A DNA stretch of 64,000 nt from Streptomyces narbonensis (GTDB lineage: Bacteria; Actinomycetota; Actinomycetes; Streptomycetales; Streptomycetaceae): NCBI RefSeq assembly GCF_014649015.1, contig NZ_BMSF01000002.1:484796-548795 (forward strand). The letters are read 5' to 3'. Positions 26,359 to 36,406 of this stretch are shown piece by piece. The notes beneath the pieces are model-generated. The model worked only from the letters and a program-made list of their open reading frames with translations, did no database searches and was not told the origin of the DNA. Position 1 is the first letter of the stretch; each line of letters opens with the position of its first letter. The position numbers were made by a program, and so were the translations under genes.

Positions 26359-26396
26359 GGTCCGACCTGACACAGGACGGGGTCCGACCTGACACA
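26359..26396. promoter_or_regulatory. Pair of 16-bp direct repeats, 22 bases apart
   Basis: GGTCCGACCTGACACA occurs at 26359-26374 and exactly again at 26381-26396. The 22-base spacing is two helical turns, as for tandem regulator sites. They lie 91-128 bases before the gene at 26487. Confidence 0.5.
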
Positions 26397-26486
26397 CCCC
26401 GGCCGTTCTCCGTCACCCGTTTTCCGCCTTGACCGTGGGCGTTGTGCCACGCTTGAGGCAGGAAACGGGCGAAAGGTGAACCGGGC

Positions 26487-28682
26487 GTGGGAGACGGGCG
26501 ATGGGGTGGGGCCGGGCGCTGGCGGACCGCGGGCAGCGCGGTGATGCGGATGGTCGTGGTCTGGGCGGTGTCCACCCTCACCATGCTCGCCCTCGCCGGA
26601 CTGCTCCCCGACTTCGAGCTCCAGTCCGCGGACGGCGACAGCATGACGCGGACGGCCGTCACCGCCGCCACCGCCGCGGGTGCCTTCGGTCTGCTCGGCG
26701 CGCTCGTGTGGCCCGTGGTCGTCCGCGCCCTCCTCCTCGTCCCTGCGCTCGTCCTCGGTCTGCTCGTCTTCTTCCTCAACGGCTCGCTGCTGCTCGTCGC
26801 GCTCTGGCTGATCCCCGACGGGCGCGGCGCCGCCGACCCCGAGACCGCCGTCGTGGTCGCCGCCGTCATGTCCGCCGTCGCCTCCGCGACCGCCACTGCC
26901 CTCGCCGTCCGCGACGACGACGCCTACCGCCGCCGCCTCTACCGCCTCACCGGCCGCACCCGCCCCCGCGACCCCGCGGACTCGCCTGAGGCCGCCCCCG
27001 GCACCGTCTTCCTCCAGCTCGACGGCGTCGGCCACCACGTCCTGCGCACCGCCGTCGCCGACGGGCTCATGCCGACCGTCGCCGGCTGGCTCGACACCGG
27101 CCACCACCTCACCCCCTGGCGGACCGACTGGTCCAGCCAGACCGGCGCCAGCCAGCTCGGCATCCTGCACGGCTCCAACGAGGACGTGCCCGCCTTCCGC
27201 TGGTACGAGAAGGACACCGGCCGGCTCATGGTCTCGAACCGCCCCGCGAGCGCCGTCGAGCTCCAGCGGCGGGCCGTGCGCCGCACCGGGGACGGCGGGC
27301 TGCTCACCCTCGACGGCGCCTCCCGCGGGAACCTCTTCAGCGGCGGCGCCGACCAGCTCGCCCTGGTCCTGTCGATGGCCGCGCGGCGCGGCAGCCGCAA
27401 CCGCTCCCGGGCCGGCTACTTCGCGTACTTCTCCGACCCGGCCAACGCCGTCCGCACCGCCGGCTCGCTCGTCGCCGAGTGCGCCCGTGAGGTGTGCCAG
27501 TCGACCCGGGCGCTGCTGCGCCGCGACACCCCGAGGGTCTCGCGCGGCGGCACGTACCCCTTCGTCCGCGCCTTCGCGACGGTCGTCGAGCGGGACGTGG
27601 TGGTCGCCGCCGTGATGGGGGACATGCTGGCCGGGCGCACCGCGGTCTACGCCGACCTCGTCGCGTACGACGAGGTGGCCCACCACTCGGGGCCGCACGG
27701 CCGGGACACCGACCAGGTCCTGCGCCGCCTCGACCGCTCGATCGCGCTGATCGCGACCGTCGCCGAGCACGCGCCGCGCCCGTACCGGATCGTGCTCCTC
27801 TCCGACCACGGGCAGAGCCCGGGCGAGACCTTCGAGTCGGCGTACGGTCTCTCCCTCAAGGAGCTCGTGCGGGCCGGGTGCGGGCTGCCGGTGCCGCGCC
27901 GCGTCCGGCGCACCCGCAGCGGTTCGGAGGCGCGCGACGCGGCCAGGGACGCCTTGCGCAGCGCCCTGCACCGGCCGCTCGACGAGAACGGCGAGACCGC
28001 GCGCGAACTGCCCGCCAAGCCCTCCGAGCCGGTGGTCCTCGCCTCGGGCAACCTGGGGCTGATCTCCTTCCCCGACGTGCCGCACCGGATGACGCGCGAG
28101 GAGATCGACCGGCGCCACCCGGCTCTGCTGCGGACCCTCGCCCACCACCCGGGCGTCGGCTTCGTGCTCGTGGCGAGCGCCGAGCACGGCTCGCTCGTCC
28201 TCGCCCGCGACGGCGTGGAGGTGCCGGTCGCCGAGCTCGCCGACGAGGGGCCGCTGGCCGTCTTCGGCCGGGGCGCGGCGGACGCCGTGCGCCGCACGGA
28301 CGGCTTCCCGCACGTCGCGGACGTCATGGTCAACTCGATGTACGACCCGGCGACGGGCACCGTGCACGCCTTCGAGGAGCAGATCGGCTCGCACGGCGGC
28401 CTCGGCGGCGAGCAGTCGCACCCCTTCCTGCTGTCGCCGCCGGAGCTGTCGCCGCCGGTCGGCACGGGGGAGGAGCTGGTCGGCGCGGAGCGGATCCACC
28501 GGGTGCTGCGCCGCTGGCTGCGCGAGTCCTCGGGCCCGCAGGTGCCGCTGGGGGTCTCCCCGCCCGTGGAAGTCGCTCCAGCCATGGAGGTTTCCCCACC
28601 CCTGGAGATTTCCCCGCCCACGAGCCGATCGGAATCACATCTTCCGGTTGATGACGGGGTCGTACAGGACAAAAGCCGCTGA
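26487..28682 (+). CDS. Holin-like membrane domain fused to alkaline-phosphatase-fold hydrolase
   Basis: 731 residues from a GTG with GAAAGG ahead. Residues 15-145 carry about four membrane spans like the mycobacterial four-span phage holin family (VVWAVSTLTMLALAGLLPDF and following). From about 165 a phosphatase/phosphodiesterase-type domain begins: VFLQLDGVGHHVLR (metal Asp), DWSSQTGASQLGIL (nucleophile Thr region), DLVAYDEVAHHSGPHG and LLSDHGQSPG (metal Asp-His). It likely hydrolyses a phosphoester at the membrane, with the catalytic part cytoplasmic or external depending on topology. The C-terminal 40 residues are degenerate Pro/Val repeats. Confidence 0.85.
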   Translation: MGDGRWGGAGRWRTAGSAVMRMVVVWAVSTLTMLALAGLLPDFELQSADGDSMTRTAVTAATAAGAFGLLGALVWPVVVRALLLVPALVLGLLVFFLNGSLLLVALWLIPDGRGAADPETAVVVAAVMSAVASATATALAVRDDDAYRRRLYRLTGRTRPRDPADSPEAAPGTVFLQLDGVGHHVLRTAVADGLMPTVAGWLDTGHHLTPWRTDWSSQTGASQLGILHGSNEDVPAFRWYEKDTGRLMVSNRPASAVELQRRAVRRTGDGGLLTLDGASRGNLFSGGADQLALVLSMAARRGSRNRSRAGYFAYFSDPANAVRTAGSLVAECAREVCQSTRALLRRDTPRVSRGGTYPFVRAFATVVERDVVVAAVMGDMLAGRTAVYADLVAYDEVAHHSGPHGRDTDQVLRRLDRSIALIATVAEHAPRPYRIVLLSDHGQSPGETFESAYGLSLKELVRAGCGLPVPRRVRRTRSGSEARDAARDALRSALHRPLDENGETARELPAKPSEPVVLASGNLGLISFPDVPHRMTREEIDRRHPALLRTLAHHPGVGFVLVASAEHGSLVLARDGVEVPVAELADEGPLAVFGRGAADAVRRTDGFPHVADVMVNSMYDPATGTVHAFEEQIGSHGGLGGEQSHPFLLSPPELSPPVGTGEELVGAERIHRVLRRWLRESSGPQVPLGVSPPVEVAPAMEVSPPLEISPPTSRSESHLPVDDGVVQDKSR

Positions 28683-28747
28683 TTTGGACGCTTGTTCGTC
28701 GTTACCGGACGATGTCCGCGCTTGTACGACGGAAGGCGCACCACCCC

Positions 28748-30217
<1,470 letters not shown>

Positions 30218-30318
30218 CCGCCGGTGCGGTGAATCCGGGGGCCAGGGCGTAGGCCGCCCGGGCGGATCTCGGGCCGGGAGCGCCGTGCGCGGACCCGGGC
30301 GGGGCAGTACGGATCTCC

Positions 30319-30711
30319 GTGAGCCCCGTGCCCGAGCCGACCGCGACGCCCGCCACCCCGGCGGGCCGCCGGACGCGCCCCGCGCCGGGCGGACCCCGGT
30401 GGGTCGCGCTCCTGCTGATCCTCGCCACGCTCCTCGGGGCCGGCGCGGCGAACGCCCTCACCGGCGCCGTCGAGCTCCGCCCCGCGTCCGCCGCCCCCGC
30501 CCCGGCCCCCGACCAGGGTGGCGAGACCTTCGACCCGGCGGCGGCGGAAGCCGGGCTCCCCGGCCGGGCCAGGCGCCACCGCACGCGCGTCCGGCCCACC
30601 CCGCCGCGCCGCCGTCCCCGTACCGCCCGACGGCGCTCCCGTACCGCCGCCCCCGCTCCTGTATCCACCCCGCGTGGCGACGCGCTCCGGCGCGTGGTGA
30701 TGCGCTGCTGA
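30319..30711 (+). CDS. Small membrane-anchored or secreted hypothetical protein
   Basis: 130 residues from a GTG. One hydrophobic segment (WVALLLILATLLGAGAANAL, about residues 28-47) after an Arg/Pro-rich start could be a signal peptide or anchor. The rest is Ala/Pro then strongly Arg-rich (RRHRTRVRPTPPRRRPRTAR), which also appears in GC-rich non-coding frames, so caution is needed. No strong ribosome site. Could be a real small envelope protein or a fortuitous frame. Confidence 0.45.
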   Translation: MSPVPEPTATPATPAGRRTRPAPGGPRWVALLLILATLLGAGAANALTGAVELRPASAAPAPAPDQGGETFDPAAAEAGLPGRARRHRTRVRPTPPRRRPRTARRRSRTAAPAPVSTPRGDALRRVVMRC

Positions 30712-30768
30712 GAGGCCCGCACCTCCCGGCAAGCCCCCTACATCACCCCCCCCGCGAGGAGTTCCGCC

Positions 30769-30921
30769 ATGCCCGTCGACCCGTACGCCGTCCTCCAGGC
30801 CCTGCTGCGCGCCGAGGCCTCCCGCGCCCAGCGCGCCGACCGCCGCTCCGCCGAGCCCGCCGAACCGGAACCCGCTCCGGTGACCGAGCCGCCCGCCCCC
30901 CGGGAGGACCGCACCCGCTGA
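30769..30921 (+). CDS. Small conserved-looking protein, 50 residues
   Basis: ATG with GAGGAG seven bases ahead. The sequence opens with PVDPYAVLQALLRAEASRAQ, an amphipathic helix, then a Pro/Glu-rich tail ending at a TGA. Clear ribosome site and third-position GC bias support it. Function unknown; cytoplasmic. Confidence 0.68.
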   Translation: MPVDPYAVLQALLRAEASRAQRADRRSAEPAEPEPAPVTEPPAPREDRTR

Positions 30922-31000
30922 ACCACCGGACGCGGACCGACGCGGGCCCTGGCGGAAATACGGTTTGCGGACGGGTGTACGGACGTACGAGGCTGATCCG

Positions 31001-32980
31001 ATGACCTCGACCGACCGGAACACCAGCCCCGATCGGTCCGCCGGACCCGCGTCCGGCCCGGGCCCCCACACCGCGACGACCACCGACACGGACACCGACG
31101 CCCGCACCGCCGGCACCGGCGCCCGCACCCCCCGAGCCGCCGGCACCAACGCCCGCACCGACCCCCGAGCCGCCGCCGGTACCGAGGTCCCTGCCGACCC
31201 CCGAGCCGCCGCCGGTACCGAAGCCCGTACCGACCCCGGCGCCCGCGCCGCCGCGCGCGCCGCCGACCGGCTCCTCGCCTTCGCGCGGCGCCCCTACTGG
31301 GACCGTCCCGACCCCGCGTACCGGATACGTCGCTGGCCCGACCTCACCGCCCTCCTCTTAGCCACCGTCTTCTTCTGGTCCAGCCTCACCCCCTCCCTCG
31401 TGCCCCGGCCCTGGTACCTCCAGGGCATCGTCGGCGGCATCACCGCCGCCATCGGCTACGCCCTCGGCTCCACCCTCGCCTGGCTCTTCCGGGCCCTCGT
31501 GCGCCGCCGCCCCGCCGAGCGGACCCGCACCCGCTGCTGGCAGGCGTACTGGCTGCTCAGCCCGGTCCTCGCCATCTGGCTCATCTCCGAGAGCGCCGGG
31601 ATGCAGCGTCAGCTCCGGGTCCTCCAGGGCCTACCGCCCACCCTCACCTGGCACACGCCGATGATCGCGCTGATCGCCCTCGGCCTCCTTCTCACGGCCC
31701 TCCTCGTCGCCCGGTCCGTCCGGCTCGGAGCCGTCACCCTGATCCGGCTCCTCGGCCGCCTCCTGCCGCGCCCCGTCGCCTACGCCGTCGGCGCGGCCCT
31801 CTCCGCCCTCGTCGTCCTCGTCGGTATCCGAGACGTCGTCTTCGACCGGGGCGTGGTCGACCTCGCCGACCGCATCGCCGAGGCCACCAACGACGGCACC
31901 AAGGACGGCATCCGGCGCCCCGCCTCCCGCCACGTCACCGGCGGCCCCGGCTCCCTCGTCCCCTGGCGGGACCTCGGCTACCAGGGCCGCAACTTCACCG
32001 GCTCCACACCCACCCGCGCCGCCCTCACCGCCTGGACCGGCCGGCCCGCCCACGAACCGGTCCGCGTCTACGTCCCCTCCGCGCTGCCCGCCGCCTTCAC
32101 CGACGATCCGCCCTTCGCCGCCCAGGCCCGCCTCGCCGTCCGCGAACTCGAACGGACCGGTGCCTTCGACCGCGCCGTCCTCGCCGTCGCCGGGACCACC
32201 GGCACCGGCTGGATCGACCCGAACGTCACCGAGGCGCTGGAGTACATGTACGGCGGGGACACCGCGATCGTCGCCGTCCAGTACTCGTACCTCCCGAGCT
32301 GGGTCTCCTTCCTCGTCGACAAGGAGAAGGCCGGACAGGCCACCCGGGCCCTCCTCGACGCCGTCCGCGCCCGCCTCGACGCCCTCCCCGCCGACCGGCG
32401 GCCGAAGCTCGTCGTCACCGGCGAGAGCCTCGGCGCCTACGCCGTCGAAGCCTCCTTCGGCACCGCCGACGCGCTCCTCGCCGGAACCGACGGCGCCCTC
32501 CTGATGGGCCCGCCCCACTTCTCGCCGATCTCCCGGGAGATCCGCCGCGACCGCGACCCGGGCAGCCCCGTCTGGCGCCCCCAGTACCGCGGCGGCGCCC
32601 ACATCCGCTTCGCCCAGTTCCCCCGTACCGACCTCGAACGCCCCGCCGTCGATTGGCGACGGCCGCGCGCGGTCTACCTGCAGAACGCCTCCGACCCCGT
32701 CGTCTGGTGGTCGCCCGAACTGCTCCTCGACCGCCCCGAATGGCTCGACGAACCGCTCGGCCCCGACGTCACCCCCGAGATCAGCTGGTTCCCCTTCGTC
32801 GCCTTCTGGCAGACCTCCGTCGACATGACCGTCTCCTACGGCGTCGACGCCCCGCACGGCCATCGGTACGGGGCCGGCGCCGTCGACGGCTGGGCGGCGG
32901 TCCTGCCGCCGCCCGACTGGACCGCCGCCGACACGACCCGCCTGCGCGCCTTCATCGGTCACCGCAGGGCCCCGTACTGA
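31001..32980 (+). CDS. Alpha/beta hydrolase with N-terminal membrane domain; carries a TTA codon
   Basis: 659 residues with GAGG eight bases ahead of the ATG. Residues 1-85 are a Thr/Ala/Arg-rich tail from short repeats. About 105-280 hold several membrane spans. From about 310 the hydrolase domain begins, with VRVYVPSALP and the nucleophile elbow LVVTGESLGAYA. This matches the two-part actinobacterial family (N-terminal membrane domain plus catalytic domain) of suspected esterases. Codon 120 (31358-31360) is TTA, so efficient translation should need the bldA leucyl-tRNA, i.e. late or developmental expression. Confidence 0.9.
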   Translation: MTSTDRNTSPDRSAGPASGPGPHTATTTDTDTDARTAGTGARTPRAAGTNARTDPRAAAGTEVPADPRAAAGTEARTDPGARAAARAADRLLAFARRPYWDRPDPAYRIRRWPDLTALLLATVFFWSSLTPSLVPRPWYLQGIVGGITAAIGYALGSTLAWLFRALVRRRPAERTRTRCWQAYWLLSPVLAIWLISESAGMQRQLRVLQGLPPTLTWHTPMIALIALGLLLTALLVARSVRLGAVTLIRLLGRLLPRPVAYAVGAALSALVVLVGIRDVVFDRGVVDLADRIAEATNDGTKDGIRRPASRHVTGGPGSLVPWRDLGYQGRNFTGSTPTRAALTAWTGRPAHEPVRVYVPSALPAAFTDDPPFAAQARLAVRELERTGAFDRAVLAVAGTTGTGWIDPNVTEALEYMYGGDTAIVAVQYSYLPSWVSFLVDKEKAGQATRALLDAVRARLDALPADRRPKLVVTGESLGAYAVEASFGTADALLAGTDGALLMGPPHFSPISREIRRDRDPGSPVWRPQYRGGAHIRFAQFPRTDLERPAVDWRRPRAVYLQNASDPVVWWSPELLLDRPEWLDEPLGPDVTPEISWFPFVAFWQTSVDMTVSYGVDAPHGHRYGAGAVDGWAAVLPPPDWTAADTTRLRAFIGHRRAPY

Positions 32981-33525
32981 GTGGCCCGCCCCCGGCCGCC
33001 GAACTCAGCCCAGTACCGTGAACGCCCGTGTCGCCAGCGTCCTTTCGAGCCGTTCCCTCGGGGGGCCATGGGCCCCGGTCTGCCGACCACCCCGTCCGTC
33101 CGAGCCCGGCCGGCCGCAGCCTTGTCCGATCGGTTCGTCCAGGCGCGGCGAACCGTCACTTTCCTCCAACTGCCCGGCCCTGCCATGCCCGGTGGCCTAC
33201 CGCCCGAGGAGGCGAATGTGTCTCCCGACTGGCACAATGCGCCGGTCGGGGACGATACTTAAAGAAGAGATTCCGCGTGCCGACCACCAGCATCGGGGTG
33301 ATTCCGCCTCCGAGGCCGGCACCGTGGTCGTCGGTAGGCGCCGGGGTTCGGGATTCCGGCGCAGAAGCGCGATCGACCGGATTCCGTGGCTTCCGTGCCG
33401 GGCATGCGCCCCTGCCCGACGGTGGTGCGTCCGCACCTTCCCCTTCACCGACGACCTGCCATTGGGTCAATTTTCGTGTCGTCTGGCGATGAGCCCGTCT
33501 TGGCACATTCCAGAGAGGCGACGTG
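32981..33525. other. Intergenic region of about 545 bp, less GC-rich
   Basis: No frame here has convincing coding bias or a ribosome site. Base composition drops around 33210-33300 and 33450-33530. GATACT at 33254-33259 with GGCACA 17 bases upstream is a weak promoter candidate for the propeller-like gene. A long 5' leader is possible. Confidence 0.45.
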
Positions 33526-34245
33526 ATGTCAGATCGCATTCTCTACTACGGCGCGTCCGGCCGTGGTTGCATCGGTACCATCGACGCCCAGAACGGCCTC
33601 CAGGACGTGAAAGTCCTGCCCGAGGGCAGTTTCGCGGCGGACTGGACACTGATCACACCGCTCAGCGGCAACCGCATCCTGTACTACGCCGCGGACTCCG
33701 GCCGGTCCTGCATCGGCTCCATCGGCGCCGACAACACCCTCTCGGACGTGGTCGCGTACCCCGGGCCGCCCGAGGGGCATTTCGTCCCCGGGTACACGGA
33801 GGTGGCGACGTTCAGCGGCGACCGCGTCCTCTTCTACGCCGGAGCGAACGACAAGTCCTGGATGTTCAATATTCCCGACCACAACGTTCCGCAGGGCCTC
33901 ACCCACTACGAGCCGGGCGCCTTCGCCCCCGACTGGCGGCAGATCGCCGGACTGAGCGACGACCGCGTCCTGTTCTACGGAGCGGGCGGACGCGGATGCA
34001 TCGCGCGAGTCCTCCCGAACAACACGTTCGCGGACGAGACCGTTCTGCCCGAAGGCAGTTTCGCCCCGGACTGGAGGCAGATCACCGGACTCAGCGGAGA
34101 CCGCATCCTCTACTACGGTGACTCCGGCCGTGGTTGCATCGGATCCATCGACAGCAACAACGTCCTCAAGGACGTCGACGTCCTGTCCGAGGGCAGCTTC
34201 GCCGCGGACTGGCAGCAGATCACCTTCCTGCGGCCCCCGGAGTAG
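33526..34245 (+). CDS. Five-repeat beta-propeller/lectin-like protein
   Basis: 239 residues made entirely of five repeats of 46-50 residues. Each begins (D/N)R(I/V)L(Y/F)Y, has a GRGCIG-type turn, and ends GSFAADW..I..LSG. Four of five repeats keep the Cys; repeat 3 is the most divergent. Tachylectin-2 is also a five-bladed propeller of 47-residue repeats, so a sugar-binding propeller is a reasonable guess, but the repeat sequence itself is not one I know. No signal peptide. ATG chosen because GAGAGG is seven bases ahead; a GTG three bases earlier is possible. Confidence 0.85.
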   Translation: MSDRILYYGASGRGCIGTIDAQNGLQDVKVLPEGSFAADWTLITPLSGNRILYYAADSGRSCIGSIGADNTLSDVVAYPGPPEGHFVPGYTEVATFSGDRVLFYAGANDKSWMFNIPDHNVPQGLTHYEPGAFAPDWRQIAGLSDDRVLFYGAGGRGCIARVLPNNTFADETVLPEGSFAPDWRQITGLSGDRILYYGDSGRGCIGSIDSNNVLKDVDVLSEGSFAADWQQITFLRPPE

Positions 34246-34259
34246 GCCGCTTCTCTCGG

Positions 34260-34286
34260 ATCATCTCGATCATCTCGATCATCTCG
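34260..34286. repeat. Three 9-bp repeats
   Basis: Three exact copies of ATCATCTCG just after the propeller-like gene's stop, more AT-rich than the surroundings. Confidence 0.8.
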
Positions 34287-34598
34287 CCGCGGGCCTGATG
34301 AAGGCGGCGGCGGGGCGGAAGGGTGCGGTCTCGTCGTAGCCGGTGACGAGGCCGCGCCACGGCCGGTCCGCGTCGCCTTCCGGGAGGGCCTGGGGAGGAG
34401 CACGCCGACGGCGTGCCCGTCGCGCTGGTGGAAGGGGTGGTCCGCCGAGGCCTGTTGGTGAAACCAAGGGGAGTTCGGCCAAGGCTTGCCGGTGAAAAGG
34501 GTGTCGTCTGGGGACAGGGCGCGAAGGGGGGCTCAGGCGTGGGGGAACGGGCTCTCGCCCGAGGCCCGTTGAGGCCCGTCGACCCCCGCGAGGCCCGC

Positions 34599-34615
34599 AT
34601 TACCTGACAGGTAAT
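34599..34615. promoter_or_regulatory. Perfect 17-bp palindrome, candidate operator
   Basis: ATTACCTGACAGGTAAT is perfectly self-complementary around a central A and markedly AT-rich for this genome. It lies 115 bases before the small membrane protein gene at 34730. It looks like a TetR- or MarR-type site. Confidence 0.6.
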
Positions 34616-34729
34616 CGACCCCTCCGTCGCCGCCCGGCATGCTCAAGGACACCGGGACCCGGGCGGCGCACTCCGCTCGGGCTCCGGAACCACCACCAGC
34701 ACGAACGTCCCCATGGAGGGTGATCCGCC

Positions 34730-35152
34730 ATGTCCCAGGCCCTGTTGACCGGTCTCGCCCGCACCACCCGGCCGCAGACCGCGGTCCGCCGCTTCCTCGG
34801 CCTCGACGCCCTCGTCACCGGCGCCAACGGCCTCGCCTACCTCACGGCCTCCGGCCCCCTCGGCGAGCTCCTCGGCATCGACGCGGCCCTGCTGCTCGAA
34901 CTCGGCTTCCTCCTCACCGCGTACGCCGCCGGCGTCGCATGGCTCGCGAGCCGCCCGCAGCCGCCGGCCCTGGGCGTCAAACTCGTCGTCGACATCAACG
35001 TCCTCTGGGCCGTCCTCAGCGTCGTCGCCCTCTTCGCCTGGCTGGAGCCGACCACCGCCGGCCTGCTGTGGACACCGATGCAGGCGGCCACCGTCGCCGG
35101 CTTCGCCCTGCTCCAGTGGACCGCCCTGCGCGCCGTCGCCGCTACTCGCTGA
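34730..35152 (+). CDS. Small integral membrane protein, four spans
   Basis: 140 residues with GGAGGGTG before the ATG. Four hydrophobic segments (around 22-42, 52-70, 83-101, 112-132) separated by short charged turns. Similar small four-span proteins are common in Streptomyces and are often preceded by regulator sites, as here. Function unknown. Its end overlaps the convergent XRE gene by 11 bases. Confidence 0.85.
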   Translation: MSQALLTGLARTTRPQTAVRRFLGLDALVTGANGLAYLTASGPLGELLGIDAALLLELGFLLTAYAAGVAWLASRPQPPALGVKLVVDINVLWAVLSVVALFAWLEPTTAGLLWTPMQAATVAGFALLQWTALRAVAATR

Positions 35153-35960
35153 CCGCCGCCGCCAGGGACTGGAGGTACGCGACCGTCTCCGCGTCGGCCG
35201 GGAGCAGCGTCTCGATGGCCAGCTCGGCGACGGTCACGTCCATCGGCGTGTTGAACGTCGAGATCGACGACACGAACGACAGGATCCGCCCGTCGTGTTC
35301 GATCCGCATCGGCAGCGCGATGTACGGATACGGCTCCGCGTCGGGCGCGCTCTCCTCCTCCGCGCCCGGCGGCAGCGGATACGCCGCCACCTCCTCGTAC
35401 AGCTCGCGCAGCGCCTCCGACCGGGCCAGGGCGATCTGCCGCTCCATCTGGGCCAGCAGATGCCCCCGCCACTCCCGCAGGTTCCGGATCCTCGGCGCGA
35501 GGCCCTCCGGGTGGAGGGTCAGCCGCATCGCGTTCAGCGGCGGGGCGAGCAGATGCTCCGGCAGCCCGTCGAGCAGCAGCCCGATGCCCCGGTTGGCCGC
35601 CACCACCGTGTACGAGCCGTCCACCACGAACGCCGGATACGGCTCGTACCCCCGCAACAGCCGCTCGATGCCCTCCCGCAGCACCTCCAGGTGCGGGGCG
35701 CCGAGCGGCGACTCCGCGTACCGGGGCGCGTAACCGGCGGCGAGCAGCAGCGCGTTCCGCTCCCGCACCGGCACGTCCAGGTGCTCGGCGAGCCTGAGGA
35801 CCATCTCCTCGCTCGGCCGGGCACGGCCCGTCTCCACGAAGGAGATGTGCCGCGCCGACGAGTCGGCGCGCAGCGCGAGCTCCAGCTGACTCAGCCGCCG
35901 CTGCTCACGCCATCCGCGAAGCAGCGGCCCTACCCCCGTGTCGCTCACGACAGTCGTCAT
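35142..35960 (-). CDS. XRE family regulator with MmyB-like ligand domain
   Basis: 272 residues. The HTH is at about 10-65 (LRGWREQRRLSQLELALRAD, SARHISFVETGRARPSEEMV). The C-terminal 170 residues are an MmyB/PAS-like ligand-binding domain (YPAFVVDGSYTVVAANRG, ISTFNTPMDVTVAELAIETL). Such regulators control nearby oxidoreductases or antibiotic genes; binding of a fatty-acid-like ligand has been proposed for the family. Orphan here, divergent from pterin dehydratase across 91 bases. Confidence 0.92.
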   Translation of the reverse strand: MTTVVSDTGVGPLLRGWREQRRLSQLELALRADSSARHISFVETGRARPSEEMVLRLAEHLDVPVRERNALLLAAGYAPRYAESPLGAPHLEVLREGIERLLRGYEPYPAFVVDGSYTVVAANRGIGLLLDGLPEHLLAPPLNAMRLTLHPEGLAPRIRNLREWRGHLLAQMERQIALARSEALRELYEEVAAYPLPPGAEEESAPDAEPYPYIALPMRIEHDGRILSFVSSISTFNTPMDVTVAELAIETLLPADAETVAYLQSLAAAVSE

Positions 35961-36051
35961 GGCCAGACGGTATCCCAGTGGGGGACCCGGGTAGCTTCCC
36001 CGGGGGACCCCGTCCCGCACCGCGCACCACCCGACCGGAGGGAGCACCACC

Positions 36052-36357
36052 GTGCCCACACAGCCACTGTCGCAGAAGGAGATCGAGGACCGACTGCGGG
36101 AGCTCCCCGGATGGTCCGTCGAGAGCGACCACCTCATCCGCACCTACCGGCTCGGCGACCACTTCGCCGCGACCGCGCTCGTCGTGCACGTGGCTCAGAT
36201 CCAGCAGGAGCTCGACCACCACTCCGACCTGACCCTCGGCTACAACACCGTGGCCGTGTCCGTGAACACCCACTCCGCCGGCGGGGCCGTCACGGAGCTG
36301 GACTTCCGGCTCGCCGAGCGCGTCGAGGGGATCGCACCGGGCCACGGCGCCGACTGA
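36052..36357 (+). CDS. Pterin-4a-carbinolamine dehydratase
   Basis: 101 residues, standard length. The active-site region reads FVVHVAQIQQELDHHSDL as VVHVAQIQQELDHHSDLT, where the family has A-x(3)-HHP-x(5)-Y; here HHSD replaces HHPD, and YNTVAVSVNTHSAGG follows as usual. It recycles 4a-hydroxytetrahydropterin for aromatic amino acid hydroxylases or moonlights as a coactivator; no hydroxylase is nearby. GTG start with GGAGGGAG ahead. Confidence 0.9.
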   Translation: MPTQPLSQKEIEDRLRELPGWSVESDHLIRTYRLGDHFAATALVVHVAQIQQELDHHSDLTLGYNTVAVSVNTHSAGGAVTELDFRLAERVEGIAPGHGAD

Positions 36358-36406
36358 CCCGTCGTTCCCCGTCCGTTCCCTCGCTCCCGTACGTAAGATC
36401 ATCCGC

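Larger units (their letters stand above)
34246..34729. other. Intergenic region of about 480 bp
   Basis: Contains three 9-bp repeats (ATCATCTCG, 34260-34286) directly after the propeller stop and a 17-bp palindrome at 34599-34615. Short open frames on the minus strand (34220-34600) are proline/arginine-rich shadows without ribosome sites. Confidence 0.5.

Noticed and set aside
30965..31000. Earlier start for the TTA-containing hydrolase
   Set aside because: ATG at 31001 has GAGG eight bases ahead; the upstream frame lacks a site.
33156..33539. Minus-strand 127-residue frame before the propeller gene
   Set aside because: No ribosome site, no recognisable domain, overlaps the likely promoter of the propeller gene.
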